Shown here one piece after another: positions 5,765-6,751 of a stretch of DNA of 6,751 nt. The first letter of the stretch is position 1. Every line of letters starts with the position of its first letter. The position numbers and the translations under genes were made by a program. Source of the stretch: Candidatus Nealsoniibacteriota bacterium. GTDB taxonomy: Bacteria; Patescibacteriota; Minisyncoccia; Minisyncoccales; PWPS01. The notes beneath the pieces were generated by a model. It was not told where the DNA came from, made no database searches, and saw only the letters and a list, made by a program, of their open reading frames with translations. Location: positions 1-6,751 of the forward strand of contig PWHM01000004.1 of the NCBI GenBank assembly GCA_003554915.1, in the 5' to 3' direction.

Positions 5765-5787
5765 AATCAATGATCCTTAATAATCAA

Positions 5788-5810
5788 AAAACCGCCGAAA
5801 GGGCGGTTTT
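5788..5810. terminator. Bidirectional Rho-independent terminator between recR and hepT
   Basis: The 9-bp stem AAAACCGCC (5788-5796) / GGCGGTTTT (5802-5810) closes on loop GAAAG. Read rightward it ends in TTTT-ATT and can end the cysS-dnaB-recR unit. Read leftward it ends in six T and can end the mntA-hepT unit. Its position between two convergent units supports both roles. Confidence 0.88.
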
Positions 5811-5813
5811 ATT

Positions 5814-5842
5814 ACCGGATAAGGGTTGGTTAGCGATCCGGT
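5814..5842. repeat. Imperfect inverted repeat downstream of hepT
   Basis: ACCGGAT (5814-5820) and ATCCGGT (5836-5842) form a 7-bp stem with a 15-base loop, just after the hepT stop when read leftward and just beyond the main terminator when read rightward. It has no clear T run. It may protect the 3' end or may be chance. Confidence 0.35.
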
Positions 5843-5878
5843 TAAAAATTGACGGCTGATTACAGATTTCCTTTTAAA

Positions 5879-6292
5879 CTATAGATCTTTTTCAATTATC
5901 TCTACAAATTGCTCAATCTGTTCGGTTTTTTCATTTAAAACTTCCAAAACTATATCATAATCCAAATCTTCATAATCATGAACCAAAATATTTCTAAAAC
6001 CCGTCATCCTAACCAATTCGTCAGTTAAATTTTTATCTAAAAGACCTTCTTCTTCCAAGATTCGAAAATTTTCTCCGAAAGTGGAGGGTTTTCTAAGTTC
6101 TCGATAAGAAATAAAAGCACCGGCTAAATCGATAGTTGACTGAACAGCAAGATAAAGGTATCTCTCCAAAGCTCCTCGTAGATCAACGTCTCCCTCTATA
6201 TCCTTTCTGGAAATGCTTTTATATCTTTCCAAAGTTTTCAAGTTTTTCTTAACGATGCTTATTTTATTTTCTACGGTTGATAGATCCGTCAT
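5879..6292 (-). CDS. hepT: HepT-like HEPN ribonuclease toxin (DUF86 family)
   Basis: A 137-residue, mostly helical protein with the HEPN catalytic motif R-x4-H at R100-H105 (RNILVHDY), the RNase site of HepT-type toxins. Y107, two residues after the histidine, gives the H-x-Y form in which the partner nucleotidyltransferase is known in studied pairs to AMPylate the tyrosine and silence the toxin. Earlier helices include ERYLYLAVQSTIDLAG (43-58), typical of the family core, and EEGLLDKNLTDELVRMTGFRN (81-101) leading into the motif. Length is in the usual 110-150 range with no truncation. The ATG at 6292 lies 4 nt after the stop of the nucleotidyltransferase gene, so the antitoxin is made first and translation is probably coupled. 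Its RNA target cannot be read from the sequence. Confidence 0.88.
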   Translation of the reverse strand: MTDLSTVENKISIVKKNLKTLERYKSISRKDIEGDVDLRGALERYLYLAVQSTIDLAGAFISYRELRKPSTFGENFRILEEEGLLDKNLTDELVRMTGFRNILVHDYEDLDYDIVLEVLNEKTEQIEQFVEIIEKDL

Positions 6293-6296
6293 AAAA

Positions 6297-6662
6297 TTAA
6301 CTTGCCGTTAAATTATGTTTACGCAAATGATTTAAGAAATCAAAGTATTTACTTAACACATTCGTTTCAAAATCGAGTTTATAAGGTTCTCTGTGGTGAA
6401 TTAATTTTCCGCTCGTTATTACGTTATAGTTGAATTCGGGACTTTCAATTAGGTTTAGAACTGCAAGATCAATTTCGTCCGTTTGTAAGATTTCGGACAA
6501 ATCGGCAATAATTTCTATTTTCTTTCTAACCATTTCTTTTTTGCTCAAGGCTTCATCAAAATAAACCGCAAAATCATAATCACTTAACGGCCCTCCTTCC
6601 CCCTTGGATTTGGAACCGAAGAAATAAACCAAACCCACCACCGGGTAACGGTTTTCAATCAA
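6297..6662 (-). CDS. mntA: MntA-like minimal nucleotidyltransferase antitoxin, uncertain start
   Basis: The Pol beta-type nucleotidyltransferase signature GS-x10-D-x-D is intact: G16-S17, then D28 and D30 (FFGSKSKGEGGPLSDYDF). D65 in TDEIDLAVL is the likely third acidic ligand. In studied HepT/MntA pairs this enzyme transfers AMP from ATP to the toxin's tyrosine. The given start is TTG at 6662-6660. No ATG or GTG exists between it and the upstream in-frame stop (6708-6710). The open frame continues upstream as NIKEKSQKIKSL, which looks like the N-terminal helix usual in this family, so an ATT start near 6692 or 6698 is possible. The C-terminal tail (about 95-121) is a family-typical helical extension. 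There is no Shine-Dalgarno sequence. It is followed directly by hepT. Confidence 0.85.
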   Translation of the reverse strand: MIENRYPVVGLVYFFGSKSKGEGGPLSDYDFAVYFDEALSKKEMVRKKIEIIADLSEILQTDEIDLAVLNLIESPEFNYNVITSGKLIHHREPYKLDFETNVLSKYFDFLNHLRKHNLTAS

Positions 6663-6708
6663 ACTTTTTATTTTTTGAGATTTTTCTTTAATATTAATAA
6701 GCTTAAAT

Positions 6709-6724
6709 TAATTCAATTGAATTA
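6709..6724. promoter_or_regulatory. 16-bp perfect palindrome over the mntA-hepT promoter (candidate operator)
   Basis: TAATTCAATTGAATTA is its own reverse complement and covers most of the -10 box (6721-6726) and the expected transcription start near 6714. Toxin-antitoxin modules often repress themselves at such sites, but MntA-like proteins lack a known DNA-binding domain, so the regulator could be another protein. AT-rich palindromes also arise by chance. Confidence 0.45.
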
Positions 6725-6749
6725 TAAACAAAAAACCATCTAAAAACAA
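6721..6749 (-). promoter_or_regulatory. sigma70-type promoter for the mntA-hepT unit
   Basis: On the minus strand TTGTTT (6749-6744) and a consensus TATAAT (6726-6721) are separated by exactly 17 bp. Initiation would fall near 6714, leaving about 52 nt of leader to the TTG start at 6662, or about 15-22 nt to the possible ATT starts. It is the best -10/-35 pair seen in the window. Confidence 0.7.
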
Positions 6750-6751
6750 GA

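Larger units (their letters stand above)
5370..5787. repeat. Gene-free cluster of short palindromic (REP/MITE-like) repeats
   Basis: The region between recR and the bidirectional terminator is filled with copies, half copies and decayed copies of a hairpin with arms GTCATTCCCG and CGGGAATCTC. Full copies are at 5428, 5475, 5514, 5574 and 5616, in both orientations, with start-to-start distances of roughly 40-60 bp. Loops vary (CGAAAG, GCTTGAC, ACCCCGAT) while the arms are conserved. Elements of this kind are common between genes in many bacteria and give spurious peptides such as VIPAKAGIS and FAGMT in conceptual translation. No transposase is present, so any mobility would need an enzyme supplied from elsewhere. 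Confidence 0.85.

Overview
The window reads as ordinary bacterial chromosome: dense, AT-rich, tightly packed housekeeping genes in the standard code, followed by a short accessory region on the right. Several traits fit a small-genome bacterium such as a member of the Candidate Phyla Radiation (Patescibacteria): a minimal tau-less DnaX, genes that overlap by a few bases, no convincing Shine-Dalgarno sequence ahead of the gene starts, a tRNA without encoded CCA, and clustered GTCATTCCCG hairpin repeats. This placement is an inference from style, not from a marker gene, and I hold it only moderately.

Left part (1-1987). A leftward unit runs from a divergent promoter region near 1930: a small multi-pass membrane protein of the 'small multidrug export' type (1921-1355), then dnaX, the clamp-loader ATPase (1358-246), joined by an ATGA overlap. 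A tRNA-Gln(CUG) follows only 5 nt after the dnaX stop, and a strong hairpin terminator (135-163) closes the unit. The first ~80 bases probably hold the 3' end of a convergent rightward gene that I cannot name.

Middle (1988-5369). A rightward unit encodes cysteinyl-tRNA synthetase (cysS), replicative helicase (dnaB) and the recombination mediator RecR (recR). cysS and dnaB overlap by 8 bases, and recR starts directly after the dnaB stop. All three have intact catalytic and zinc-binding motifs. With dnaX, the two divergent units carry the helicase, the clamp-loader ATPase, a repair factor and two translation components (CysRS, tRNA-Gln), so replication and translation functions are intermingled.

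Right part (5370-6751). About 510 non-coding bases hold a dense cluster of short inverted repeats. Five are near-complete copies of a GTCATTCCCG-loop-CGGGAATCTC hairpin in both orientations; others are half copies, some tandemly repeated; one or two more elements are decayed. A bidirectional terminator lies at 5788-5810. Beyond it, reading leftward from a good sigma70-type promoter at the right edge, is a two-gene HEPN/minimal-nucleotidyltransferase module. It encodes an MntA-like nucleotidyltransferase antitoxin and a HepT-like HEPN ribonuclease toxin, with the RxxxxH catalytic motif and its modifiable tyrosine intact. A 16-bp perfect palindrome overlaps the -10 box of this module and may be its operator.

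I found no CRISPR array, integrase, transposase or clearly new system. The best candidates for closer study are the TA module with its uncertain start and palindromic operator, the mosaic repeat cluster, the dnaX-tRNA-Gln fusion transcript, and the apparently leaderless divergent starts.
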